Source of the DNA: an uncultured Collinsella sp. | GTDB lineage: Bacteria; Actinomycetota; Coriobacteriia; Coriobacteriales; Coriobacteriaceae | DNA length: 6,886 nt | NCBI GenBank assembly: GCA_900556675.1 | Contig: USQE01000057.1 | Coordinates: 1 to 6,886 of the forward strand | Direction of reading: 5' to 3' | Notes under the pieces: generated by a model | Told to the model about the DNA's origin: nothing | What the model saw: only the letters and a program-made list of their open reading frames with translations | The model's database searches: none | Position numbers and translations under genes: made by a program | Shown: positions 1 through 5,975 of the stretch, one piece after another | How the letters are laid out: each line of letters opens with the position of its first letter | Position numbering within the stretch: the first letter of the stretch is position 1

Positions 1-908
1 TCGGCGACCGAGATGGTCTTGATCTTGCCGCCGACCTCGACGGGGATGGCATCGGTGACGACGCACTCGACGATGGGGGCATCGTTCAGGCGCTCGATAG
101 CCGGGCCCGAGAAGATGCCGTGGGTGGCGCACACGTAGATGTCGCCGGCGCCCATGGCCTTGAGCTCCTTGACGTTGGCGCACAGGGTGCCAGCGGTGTC
201 AATCATGTCGTCGTTGATGATGCAGGTCTTGCCCTTGATGTCACCGATGATGCCCATGACCTCGGCGGCGTTGTGGCGCGGACGACCCTTGTGGGCGATG
301 GCCAGGTCGCAGCCGAGCATGTCGGACAGCTTCTTGGCGGCCTTGGCGCGACCCACGTCGGGGGAGACGACAACCAGGTTGTCGGTGTCGAAGTGCATGT
401 CGTTGTAGTACTGGCCAAACAGCGGCAGTGCGGACAGGTGATTAACCGGGATATCGAAGAAGCCCTGGATCTGGCCCTGGTGCAGGTCGAGGGTGATGAT
501 GCGGTTGACGCCGGCGCGCTCGAGCAGGTTGGCGACGAGGCGGGCGGTGATGGGCTCGCGCGGGCCGGCCTTGCGGTCCTGGCGGGCATAGCCGTAGTGG
601 GTGATGACGGCGGTGATGGAGCGGGCGGATGCGCGCTTGGCAGCGTCGGTGGCGATGAGCAGCTCCATGAGCATGTCGTTGACGTTGCCGCCGGCCACGG
701 ACTGAATCAGGAAGACGTCGGCGCCGCGGACGGTCTCGTCGTAGCGGGCGTAAATCTCACCATTGGCGAACTGCTTTAGCGTAAGGCCCGAAAGCTCGAC
801 CCCAAGGTACTCAGCGATCTTCTGAGCGAGGGGACGGTTGGAGGAACCGGAATACACGCGGATGGACTTGCGCATATTCTCCGACTTCTCGGGATCATTA
901 ATCGGCAT
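1..908 (-). CDS. prs: Ribose-phosphate pyrophosphokinase (PRPP synthetase), 3' end cut by window edge
   Basis: Makes 5-phosphoribosyl-1-pyrophosphate from ribose 5-phosphate and ATP in the cytosol, feeding purine, pyrimidine, histidine, tryptophan and NAD synthesis. The reverse strand reads open from an ATG at 908 to base 1 with no stop, giving 302 residues; family members are about 315-330 long, so only about 15-25 C-terminal residues are missing. Visible landmarks are the N-terminal YSGSSN (19-24), the NGEIYARYDETVRG segment (49-62), the catalytic flexible loop YARQDRKAGPREP (107-119), DLHQGQIQGFF (141-151), SPDVGRAKAAKKL (182-194) and the PRPP-binding loop DDMIDTAGT (233-241). The start is fixed by the Shine-Dalgarno sequence AAAGGAG (916-922) seven bases upstream; M12 is a less likely alternative. 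Codons end mostly in C or G, as in a highly expressed gene. It lies downstream of glmU on the same strand but behind a terminator-like hairpin, so it probably also has its own promoter. Confidence 0.96.
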   Translation of the reverse strand, partial: MPINDPEKSENMRKSIRVYSGSSNRPLAQKIAEYLGVELSGLTLKQFANGEIYARYDETVRGADVFLIQSVAGGNVNDMLMELLIATDAAKRASARSITAVITHYGYARQDRKAGPREPITARLVANLLERAGVNRIITLDLHQGQIQGFFDIPVNHLSALPLFGQYYNDMHFDTDNLVVVSPDVGRAKAAKKLSDMLGCDLAIAHKGRPRHNAAEVMGIIGDIKGKTCIINDDMIDTAGTLCANVKELKAMGAGDIYVCATHGIFSGPAIERLNDAPIVECVVTDAIPVEVGGKIKTISVA

Positions 909-954
909 TACCCTTCTCCTTTATACATCGAATGCCATATAGATGCCTTTTTGC

Positions 955-960
955 ATTGTA
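955..960 (-). promoter_or_regulatory. Possible -10 element of a prs promoter
   Basis: On the minus strand TACAAT matches five of six bases of the sigma-A -10 consensus and lies about 47 bases before the prs start. No convincing -35 hexamer stands 16-18 bases upstream, because that stretch is very GC-rich. A TTGACG at 991-996 (minus strand) is too far away to pair with it. Offered only because the hairpin between glmU and prs implies that prs needs a promoter of its own. Confidence 0.25.
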
Positions 961-1052
961 ACCGCGCGGCGGGGTTAATCGGGTCTTGATAACGTCTTTA
1001 CCGTCAACGGACACGAACCGACCACTCATCCGGTCGCGCAGGTCAGCATAGA

Positions 1053-1086
1053 AAAAGGAGCCGTCCCCATGGGAACAGCTCCTTTT
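1053..1086 (-). terminator. Intrinsic terminator after glmU (could act in both directions)
   Basis: The arm AAAAGGAGC (1053-1061) pairs perfectly with GCTCCTTTT (1078-1086). An inner GTCCC / GGGA-A-C pairing extends the stem, so most of the 34 bases can fold. Read on the minus strand, the hairpin starts 16 bases after the glmU stop and ends in a run of five T, the classic Rho-independent layout. The plus strand also ends in TTTT, so the element is symmetrical, but nothing on the plus strand needs terminating here. Confidence 0.8.
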
Positions 1087-1101
1087 GTGCTTGGTAAAAC
1101 G

Positions 1102-2514
1102 TTATACCTCGTCGTCCTCGTGCAGACGGCGGCGATAATCGGCGGCCCAGCCCTCAATATTTACCTGACGGGCGCGGCCCAGACCGAGCGCGTCGGCCGG
1201 GACCGGCTCGGTGATGACGGAGCCGGCGGCCACGAGCGCGCCGTCGCCGATCTGGGCGGGCGCGACCATCATGGTGTCGGAACCGATGAAGGCATCCTTG
1301 CCGATGACGGTCTTGTGCTTGTGCACGCCGTCGTAGTTGCAGGTGATGGAGCCCGCGCCCACGTTGACGCCGGCGCCCATGGTGGTGTCGCCGATGTAGG
1401 ACAGATGCGGAACCTTGGAGCCCTCGCCGATCGTGGACTTCTTGATCTCCACGTGCGTGCCGGCCTTGGAGCCGTCGAGCATGTGGGTGCCCGGGCGCAG
1501 GTAGGCGCGCGGGCCGCAGTCGACGCCGTTCTCGATGACGGCTTCGATGGCGATGGTCTCGTCGATGGTGCAGCCGCTGCCGACGGTGGTGTCGGTGAGG
1601 CGGCTGTTGGGGCCGAGCTGGCACTCCTCGCCCACGGTGACGTGGCCGATCAGATGCGTCTGCGGCCACACGACGGTGTCGCGGCCGATGGTAGCGTCGG
1701 GGCCGATCCAGGCCTGCGTGGGGTCGATGAAGGTAACGCCCTCGGCCATCCAATGCTCGTTGATGCGGTCGCGCGCGATGGCGGTAAGCTGTGCGAGCTG
1801 GATGCGGCTGTTGACGCCCAGGCCGTCGCGGTAGTCGTCACAGTGGAAGATGGAGACTGCCTGGCCGTGGCCTTTGAGGATCTCGAGCATGTCGGGCAGA
1901 TAGTACTCGGATTGTGCGTTGTCGTTGCCAATCTCGTCGATGTGGGCGGCGAGCTGCGCGCCGTCGAAGGCGTAGCAGCCGGCGTTGCACTCGAGCAGCG
2001 TGGCGGCCTGCTCGGGCGTGCAGTCCTTCTGCTCGATGATGCGCTCAATCTGGCCGTCGGCACCCAGCTTGATGCGGCCGTAGCCGAAGGGGTCGGGCGG
2101 GGTCATGGTCATGACGGTGCAGGCGAGCTCGCCGGTAGCGACGGTCTGCGCGAACTTGGCGACGGTGTCGGCGGTGATGAGCGGCAGGTCGCCGTTGAGC
2201 ACGACGACCGGACCTTCGGCGATGCCGCAGGCCTCGAGCGCGACCTTTACGGCGTGGCCGGTGCCCAGGCGCTCGGTCTGCTCGACGCACTCGACCTTGG
2301 TGGCGCTGTTGGCGTAGGCGCCGTCGATAAGGGCGCGCATCTCGTCGGCGTGGCTGCCGATGACGACCACGACGCGGCTGCAGCCGGCCTTGATGGTGGC
2401 GTCGACGATCCACTGAACCATGGGCTTACCCAGGATCTTGTGCGAAACCTTGCAGTGGTTCGACTTCATGCGGGTGCCCTCGCCGGCGGCGAGGATAATT
2501 GCGGTTGCGTCCAT
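1102..2514 (-). CDS. glmU: Bifunctional UDP-N-acetylglucosamine pyrophosphorylase / glucosamine-1-phosphate N-acetyltransferase
   Basis: Acetylates glucosamine 1-phosphate with acetyl-CoA and then couples the product to UTP, giving UDP-GlcNAc for peptidoglycan and other envelope polymers; cytosolic. The protein has 470 residues (family about 450-470). The N-terminal nucleotidyltransferase domain shows LAAGEGTRMKS (8-18), GKPM (29-32), QTERLGTGHAV (79-89), GDLPLI (108-113, with D109 as the likely metal ligand), YGRI (145-148), NAGCYAF (177-183), AQSEYYLPDML (200-210) and GVNSR (233-237). The C-terminal left-handed beta-helix acetyltransferase domain shows hexapeptide repeats from about 265, RAYLRPGT (336-343), VEIKKS (355-360), PHLSYIGD with catalytic H370 (369-376), and GAGSITCNYDG (386-396). 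The frame stays open upstream to 2661, but that part is not conserved. The ATG at 2514 has AGGAG five bases before it and opens directly into the domain. The usual LPKV of the substrate loop reads HCKV here (20-23). Confidence 0.97.
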   Translation of the reverse strand: MDATAIILAAGEGTRMKSNHCKVSHKILGKPMVQWIVDATIKAGCSRVVVVIGSHADEMRALIDGAYANSATKVECVEQTERLGTGHAVKVALEACGIAEGPVVVLNGDLPLITADTVAKFAQTVATGELACTVMTMTPPDPFGYGRIKLGADGQIERIIEQKDCTPEQAATLLECNAGCYAFDGAQLAAHIDEIGNDNAQSEYYLPDMLEILKGHGQAVSIFHCDDYRDGLGVNSRIQLAQLTAIARDRINEHWMAEGVTFIDPTQAWIGPDATIGRDTVVWPQTHLIGHVTVGEECQLGPNSRLTDTTVGSGCTIDETIAIEAVIENGVDCGPRAYLRPGTHMLDGSKAGTHVEIKKSTIGEGSKVPHLSYIGDTTMGAGVNVGAGSITCNYDGVHKHKTVIGKDAFIGSDTMMVAPAQIGDGALVAAGSVITEPVPADALGLGRARQVNIEGWAADYRRRLHEDDEV

Positions 2515-2546
2515 GTGATCTCCTGTTACGTTATAGAGACGTGTGT

Positions 2547-2574
2547 TTGGAAACGATACACGGCGCAATATGAT
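2547..2574 (+). promoter_or_regulatory. Candidate sigma-A promoter of the ECF operon
   Basis: TTGGAA (2547-2552; four of six consensus bases) and TATGAT (2569-2574; five of six) are separated by 16 bases. Transcription would start near 2581, leaving an untranslated leader of about 130 bases before ecfT. This is the best-matching pair in the glmU/ecfT divergent region. I saw no equally good pair for glmU on the minus strand, although one must lie in or beyond this region. Confidence 0.5.
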
Positions 2575-2711
2575 ACCGCAGGCATATGATGAGCGCGTAA
2601 CGATTGGCGCATGGCGGCCGATGTCGGTACCGCCGACGTGGTATTTGCGCTGGTTGTGCATGGCGGCGGCGCTGCGGCGTTGGCGTTTTGCGCGAGGGAT
2701 GGGAGGTGCCC
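2575..2711 (+). other. Leader region of the ECF operon, with a hairpin
   Basis: About 137 bases without a confidently coding gene. A hairpin is visible: ATGTCGG (2621-2627) pairs with CCGACGT (2633-2639), including one G-T wobble, around a five-base loop. I looked for the conserved cores of cobalamin, TPP and FMN riboswitches, which often control ECF vitamin transporters, and recognised none; a diverged class cannot be excluded by eye. An open frame begins at an ATG at 2611 and runs through the ecfT start (see findings), but it has no ribosome binding site. Confidence 0.35.
2701..2706 (+). promoter_or_regulatory. Ribosome binding site that sets the ecfT start
   Basis: GGGAGG lies five bases before a GTG codon at 2712, in frame with the EcfT protein. 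This favours GTG at 2712 over the in-frame ATG at 2604, whose extra 36 residues are arginine- and cysteine-rich and unlike the family. It also beats the ATG at 2763, which has no Shine-Dalgarno sequence. The nearby GTG at 2706 overlaps the site itself. Confidence 0.75.
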
Positions 2712-3599
2712 GTGGATATCATACGAGAGGAATCGGGCAACGAGCCCGTTGCGGCATTTTCGATGTCGCATCCGGCGGTGCCGGCCCTCTACATGGTGCT
2801 GACGCTGGGATTCACCATGTTCTCGATGCAGCCGGTGCTGATTGCACTGTCGCTTGCGGGCGGGTTGGCGTACGGGTTTGCGACGCGCGGCGCCGCGCGT
2901 GCGTTGGGGGCGCTTCGCTGGCAGCTGCCGGTGATTTTGATCATCGCGGTGCTCAATCCGCTGTTTAGCGCCTCGGGCTCGACGGAGCTGTTCCGTATTG
3001 GCATGCGCGCGGTGTATCTGGAGAGCATGGTATACGGCCTGTGCATGGGCGGGCTGTTTGTGGCGAGCGTACTGTGGTTTGAGGCTGCGGCATCGATGCT
3101 TAGCTACGACAAGGTGCTTGCGCTTCTGGGTAACACCGCGCCGGTGATCGCGCTCATGATCTCGATGTGCATGCGGCTTATCCCGCAGTTTTTGCGCCGC
3201 GGTCGTACGGTACTGGCGGTGCAGGATGCGATTGATGTGCCGGGGCATGCGTCGGCCGACCCCGTGCGTTCGCGCCTACGGGCATCGAGCGTGTTGATGG
3301 GCTGGGGCATGGAGGATTCGCTGGAGCGCGCGGACGCCATGCGCTCCCGTGGGTGGGGTGCCGCGACGCGCCGCACGACGTACGCGCGGTATCGGCTGGG
3401 GCGCGGCGATGTTGCCGCGCTGGTTGGGCTTGCGCTGTTTGGTGTGGCCACGGCGGCAGTGGCGTGGGCCGCGACGGCGCAGTATTCGTTTTACCCGCAA
3501 CTATCGGTGCCGGCGCCGTGGCCAGGCTATGTTGTATACGCGGCCTGGATGGCGCTGCCCTGCGTGCTGCGCGCGATTGACGAGAAGAGGTTTGGCTGA
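2712..3599 (+). CDS. ecfT: ECF transporter transmembrane scaffold (T component), CbiQ/EcfT family
   Basis: Integral membrane subunit that links the substrate-binding S component to the ATPase pair and passes on the power stroke. The 295-residue protein has hydrophobic segments at about 24-55 (probably two helices), 70-85, 104-125, 139-154 and 232-255, then a short one near 272-287; this suits the five-to-eight-helix EcfT family. The cytoplasmic coupling region lies between about 155 and 230. Family members usually carry two A-R-G motifs there. Here the first site reads QDAIDVPG (171-178) with no ARG, and the second reads AMRSRGWG (209-216), so SRG replaces ARG. The frame and the RLGRGD that follows (228-233) resemble the T subunits of dedicated ECF cassettes in Firmicutes, from memory. 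Translation starts at GTG. The stop TGA shares its last base with the ATG of the ATPase gene (TGATG), indicating translational coupling. Confidence 0.88.
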   Translation: MDIIREESGNEPVAAFSMSHPAVPALYMVLTLGFTMFSMQPVLIALSLAGGLAYGFATRGAARALGALRWQLPVILIIAVLNPLFSASGSTELFRIGMRAVYLESMVYGLCMGGLFVASVLWFEAAASMLSYDKVLALLGNTAPVIALMISMCMRLIPQFLRRGRTVLAVQDAIDVPGHASADPVRSRLRASSVLMGWGMEDSLERADAMRSRGWGAATRRTTYARYRLGRGDVAALVGLALFGVATAAVAWAATAQYSFYPQLSVPAPWPGYVVYAAWMALPCVLRAIDEKRFG

Positions 3600-5110
3600 T
3601 GACTCGGTTGGACGGAAGCATGATGGCGGGCGCGGCGTGCGGCTCGGATGCGCCGGCGATTGAAGTGCGGGACCTGCGCTTTGCCTACCCCGGGGCCGAG
3701 GCGCCGGTGCTCGACGGGCTCGACTGGTCTGTTCCCCAAGGTGCGTTTGCGCTGCTGGTAGGTGGTACTGGGTCGGGTAAGTCAACGCTGCTCTCGCTGC
3801 TCAAACCCGAGATTTCGCCGACGGGCGAATGCGCTGGTGAGCTGCGCGTGCTGGGCGAGAACGTTGCCGACATGGATGTTCGGGCGTCTGCGGAGCGCGT
3901 GGGCTATGTGTTTCAGGACCCCGAGAACCAGATCGTGTGCGAAACCGTGTGGCACGAGATGGCGTTTGGCCTGGAAAACTTAGGTATGTCGCGCGACGAG
4001 ATGCGCCGTCGCGTGGCCGAGACCAGCTATTTCTTTGGGTTGGAGGATTGGCTCCACCGCGATACCGATACGCTTTCGGGCGGACGCAAGCAGCTGCTGT
4101 CGCTGGCGGCCGTGCTGGCGTTGCGCCCGCGCGTACTACTGCTCGACGAGCCTACGTCCCAACTGGATCCCGTTGCCGAGAAGAGTTTTCTGCATGCGCT
4201 GTTTCGCGTGAATCGCGAGTTGGGCTGCACGGTTGTTGTGGCGACGCACCAGCCGCGCCCGATGCTCGAATACGCGACGTGTGCGTATCGGATTGAGGGC
4301 GGGCGCGTATGCGAGGTGGCTGACATTGCCTCCCTGGGGCACCGTGAAGAGCTGTTTTCTGGCGAGGCGCCAGGGCGCGGCGCCTCGCGGCGTGCAAAAA
4401 ACGGAGTTTTCAGCAGCGCCGGTGGATGTCGAATACTCCCAAAAATGCACGCTGGGTCGGCTACCACCCTGGCAGGGAGCTGGTTTCGATACGATCGAGC
4501 GTCCGGCTGGGTGCTGCGCGGACTCGATGCGGCGTTCTCGGCTGGCGCAGTGCATGCGGTTGTTGGCGGCAACGGCTGCGGCAAGTCGACAATGCTTTCG
4601 GTGCTAGCCAAGACGGTCAAGTTGCAGCGTGGGCATATGGAGCGCGGGGCGGCCTCGGCGGCACTGCTGCCTCAGAATCCCAAGGCGTTGCTGGTTGCCG
4701 AGACGGTGCGCGACGAGCTGATGGAATGGGCTTCGACCTGCGGATATGACGAGGCTGTGGCGCGGGAGCGCGCGGCGAGCCTGGGGCTGTCGGGCCTGGA
4801 TGGGCGCCACCCGTACGATCTTTCGGGCGGGCAGCGTCAACTGCTTGCATTGGCAAAACTGCTGCTGATTGGCCCCGAGCTGTTATTGCTCGATGAGCCC
4901 ACCAAGGGCTTGGACCTGGCTAGCCGTCGCATCATCGCCCGCGCCTTGCGTGACCATGCGGAGGCTGGCGGTACCGTCATCATGGCCACGCACGATCTGG
5001 ATTTTGCCGAGCAGGTTGCCGATGACATTGCCATGATGTTCGACGGTGAGATTGCCTGCATGGAGCCGCCGGCCGACTTCTTTGCCGACAACGTGTTTTA
5101 TAGGGCGTGA
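3599..5110 (+). CDS. ECF transporter ATPase, two EcfA domains fused in one chain
   Basis: Cytoplasmic ATP-hydrolysing engine of the importer; most ECF systems use two separate proteins (EcfA1, EcfA2), here joined in 503 residues. Domain 1 (about 20-255) has Walker A GGTGSGKST (55-63), the Q-loop FQDPENQIV (105-113), signature LSGGR (159-163), Walker B VLLLDEPT (179-186), D-loop SQLD (187-190) and switch histidine H217 in ATHQP. Domain 2 (about 290-503) has Walker A GGNGCGKST (323-331), Q359 in LLPQNP, signature LSGGQ (408-412), Walker B LLLLDEPT (428-435) and H465 in ATHD. All catalytic elements are present in both, so both sites look active; the first signature ends in R rather than Q. The linker (about 256-289) is low-complexity and is encoded by two DNA hairpins (4362-4452). 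The start overlaps the ecfT stop by one base, with GAGG eight bases before it. The organisation resembles YkoD- or CbrU-type fused ATPases. Confidence 0.93.
   Translation: MTRLDGSMMAGAACGSDAPAIEVRDLRFAYPGAEAPVLDGLDWSVPQGAFALLVGGTGSGKSTLLSLLKPEISPTGECAGELRVLGENVADMDVRASAERVGYVFQDPENQIVCETVWHEMAFGLENLGMSRDEMRRRVAETSYFFGLEDWLHRDTDTLSGGRKQLLSLAAVLALRPRVLLLDEPTSQLDPVAEKSFLHALFRVNRELGCTVVVATHQPRPMLEYATCAYRIEGGRVCEVADIASLGHREELFSGEAPGRGASRRAKNGVFSSAGGCRILPKMHAGSATTLAGSWFRYDRASGWVLRGLDAAFSAGAVHAVVGGNGCGKSTMLSVLAKTVKLQRGHMERGAASAALLPQNPKALLVAETVRDELMEWASTCGYDEAVARERAASLGLSGLDGRHPYDLSGGQRQLLALAKLLLIGPELLLLDEPTKGLDLASRRIIARALRDHAEAGGTVIMATHDLDFAEQVADDIAMMFDGEIACMEPPADFFADNVFYRA
4362..4388. repeat. Perfect 10-bp inverted repeat inside the ATPase linker
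   Basis: GCGAGGCGCC (4362-4371) and GGCGCCTCGC (4379-4388) are exact reverse complements around a seven-base loop. The hairpin is almost entirely G+C and very stable. It lies within codons for the junction between ATPase domain 1 and the linker, and no T-run follows on either strand, so it is not an ordinary terminator. Confidence 0.85.
4390..4452. repeat. Imperfect 63-bp palindrome inside the ATPase linker
   Basis: GCGTGCA (4390-4396) pairs with TGCACGC (4446-4452), and GGAGT (4403-4407) pairs with ACTCC (4435-4439). Between them is a symmetrical six-by-six internal loop, AAAAAC against CAAAAA. TTC (4409-4411) can further pair with GAA (4431-4433). Read on the minus strand, GGAGT...ACTCC is followed by GTTTTTT, like a terminator pointing against the operon. 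The element begins two bases after the preceding perfect hairpin, and its A-tracts contrast with the GC-rich coding sequence around it. Confidence 0.7.
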
Positions 5111-5114
5111 TGGG

Positions 5115-5828
5115 ATGACGGATTATCGCGTCGCGCGCCTACTCGCAAAACTGGAGATCCCGCTGCTGCTGGCGGTGCCAGCGGTGATGGCTGCGGCGTT
5201 GCTAGCGGGCGTTGAGCAGGCGGCGCTCGCCATGCTTGTCGTGGTGGCGCTGGTGCTTGCGCTGTTCTTCGCGGGTTACGAGACGTCGCGACCGGGCCTT
5301 CGCCAGATTATGCCCACGCTGGTGTTGGCGGCGCTGGCCGCGGCGGGCCGCATCTTGTTCGGCCCCATTCCCGACTTTAAACCCGTGAGCGCCATCGCTA
5401 TTATCGCGGGGGCGACGTTGGGCCGACGCAACGGCTTCATGGTCGGTGCGCTGGCGGCGCTGACCAGCAACTTCTTTTTTGGGCAGGGCATGTGGACGCC
5501 GTGGCAGATGTATGCCTGGGGTCTGGTTGGCTATGTTGGCGGCGCGCTGGCGCATGCGGGCGCTTTTGATCGCGCCGATGGCACCGTGCGCATGCCGGCG
5601 CTGCTGACCTACGGCTTTGCGTCGGGCCTGCTCTATGGAGTTGTAATCAACGCCTACGACATCATCGGTTTTGTGCAGCCGCTCACGTGGGCGGGCGCCG
5701 TGGCGCGTCTTGCCACGGCGGTGCCGTTCGATATCACGCACGGCCTTGCGACCTGCGTGTTCTTGGCCGCCCTGTATAAGCCCTGGTGTCGACGGATCAA
5801 CCGAGTCGTCGTGAAATACGGGCTGTAG
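5115..5828 (+). CDS. ECF transporter substrate-binding S component, substrate unknown (cobalamin-type candidate)
   Basis: Membrane protein that binds the transported micronutrient and docks on EcfT. The 237-residue chain is strongly hydrophobic with about six helices (roughly 15-33, 36-54, 66-82, 91-122, 130-150 and 162-222 containing the last ones), the ECF S-component fold. The most distinctive stretch is FGPIPDFKPVSAIAIIAGATLG (82-103), followed by SNFFFGQGMWTPWQMYAWGLVG (118-139). I remember this pattern from uncharacterised or CbrT-like S components encoded beside their own T and fused A genes. CbrT proteins transport cobalamin, but the assignment is a family-level guess and no B12 riboswitch was recognised upstream. 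The frame extends back to 5046, but that part overlaps the ATPase gene. ATG at 5115, four bases after the ATPase stop, is preferred. Its Shine-Dalgarno sequence is weak (AGGG, nine bases upstream), so translation is probably coupled. Confidence 0.82.
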   Translation: MTDYRVARLLAKLEIPLLLAVPAVMAAALLAGVEQAALAMLVVVALVLALFFAGYETSRPGLRQIMPTLVLAALAAAGRILFGPIPDFKPVSAIAIIAGATLGRRNGFMVGALAALTSNFFFGQGMWTPWQMYAWGLVGYVGGALAHAGAFDRADGTVRMPALLTYGFASGLLYGVVINAYDIIGFVQPLTWAGAVARLATAVPFDITHGLATCVFLAALYKPWCRRINRVVVKYGL

Positions 5829-5852
5829 GGCATTTCGCGTTCCCTCACGAAC

Positions 5853-5915
5853 TTGCGGTGGAATAGTTCTCGTTTTTGGCTGTTTGGGGCCGAAGCAGGA
5901 ACTATTCCACCGCAA
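5853..5915. repeat. Perfect 17-bp inverted repeat in the convergent intergenic region
   Basis: TTGCGGTGGAATAGTTC (5853-5869) and GAACTATTCCACCGCAA (5899-5915) are exact reverse complements. Inside, TTTGGC (5875-5880) pairs with GCCGAA (5889-5894), including one wobble, so nearly the whole 63 bases can form one long hairpin. It begins 24 bases after the S-component stop and lies between genes that converge. No T-run follows on either strand. The form suits a REP-like element or short non-autonomous mobile element that may double as a transcription barrier; copy number cannot be judged from this window. Confidence 0.85.
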
Positions 5916-5922
5916 CTTATAG

Positions 5923-5959
5923 GGGGACGAGGTCAGATGATCCCTTTTCCTCCGTCCCC
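5923..5959. terminator. Second hairpin between the S-component gene and exoA, possible terminator
   Basis: GGGGACGAGG (5923-5932) pairs with CCTCCGTCCCC (5949-5959) with one bulged base around a 16-base loop. The CCCCA at the 3' arm (5956-5960) could instead pair with TGGGG (5971-5975), so two folds compete. No T-run follows in either direction, so factor-independent termination is unproven. Its place between the two converging stops is what suggests a terminator role. Confidence 0.4.
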
Positions 5960-5975
5960 AGGGGGTCAGTTGGGG

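Noticed and set aside
120..779. 219-codon open frame on the plus strand opposite prs
   Set aside because: The minus strand encodes PRPP synthetase without interruption; the plus-strand product is a Val/Gly/Ala-rich shadow.
1069..2589. 506-codon open frame on the plus strand opposite glmU
   Set aside because: It lies antisense to a clearly conserved GlmU. Its product is a low-complexity Gly/Ala/Asp/Val-rich chain, the usual shadow of GC-rich coding DNA, and it shows no family motif.
2515..2661. N-terminal extension of GlmU to an ATG at 2661
   Set aside because: The 49 extra residues are not part of the family, and the ATG at 2514 has an excellent Shine-Dalgarno sequence immediately before the conserved domain.
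2575..2711. Vitamin-sensing riboswitch upstream of the ECF operon
   Set aside because: I searched by eye for conserved cores of the cobalamin, TPP and FMN classes and found none. Not listed as a riboswitch, though a covariance-model search would be decisive.
2526..3248. 240-codon minus-strand frame covering the glmU/ecfT spacer and part of ecfT
   Set aside because: The product is Arg/His/Gln-rich with no domain, and most of it is antisense to the conserved EcfT membrane protein.
5202..5915. 237-codon minus-strand frame opposite the S-component gene
   Set aside because: Basic, Arg/His/Gln-rich shadow of a hydrophobic membrane-protein gene; no ribosome site or motif.
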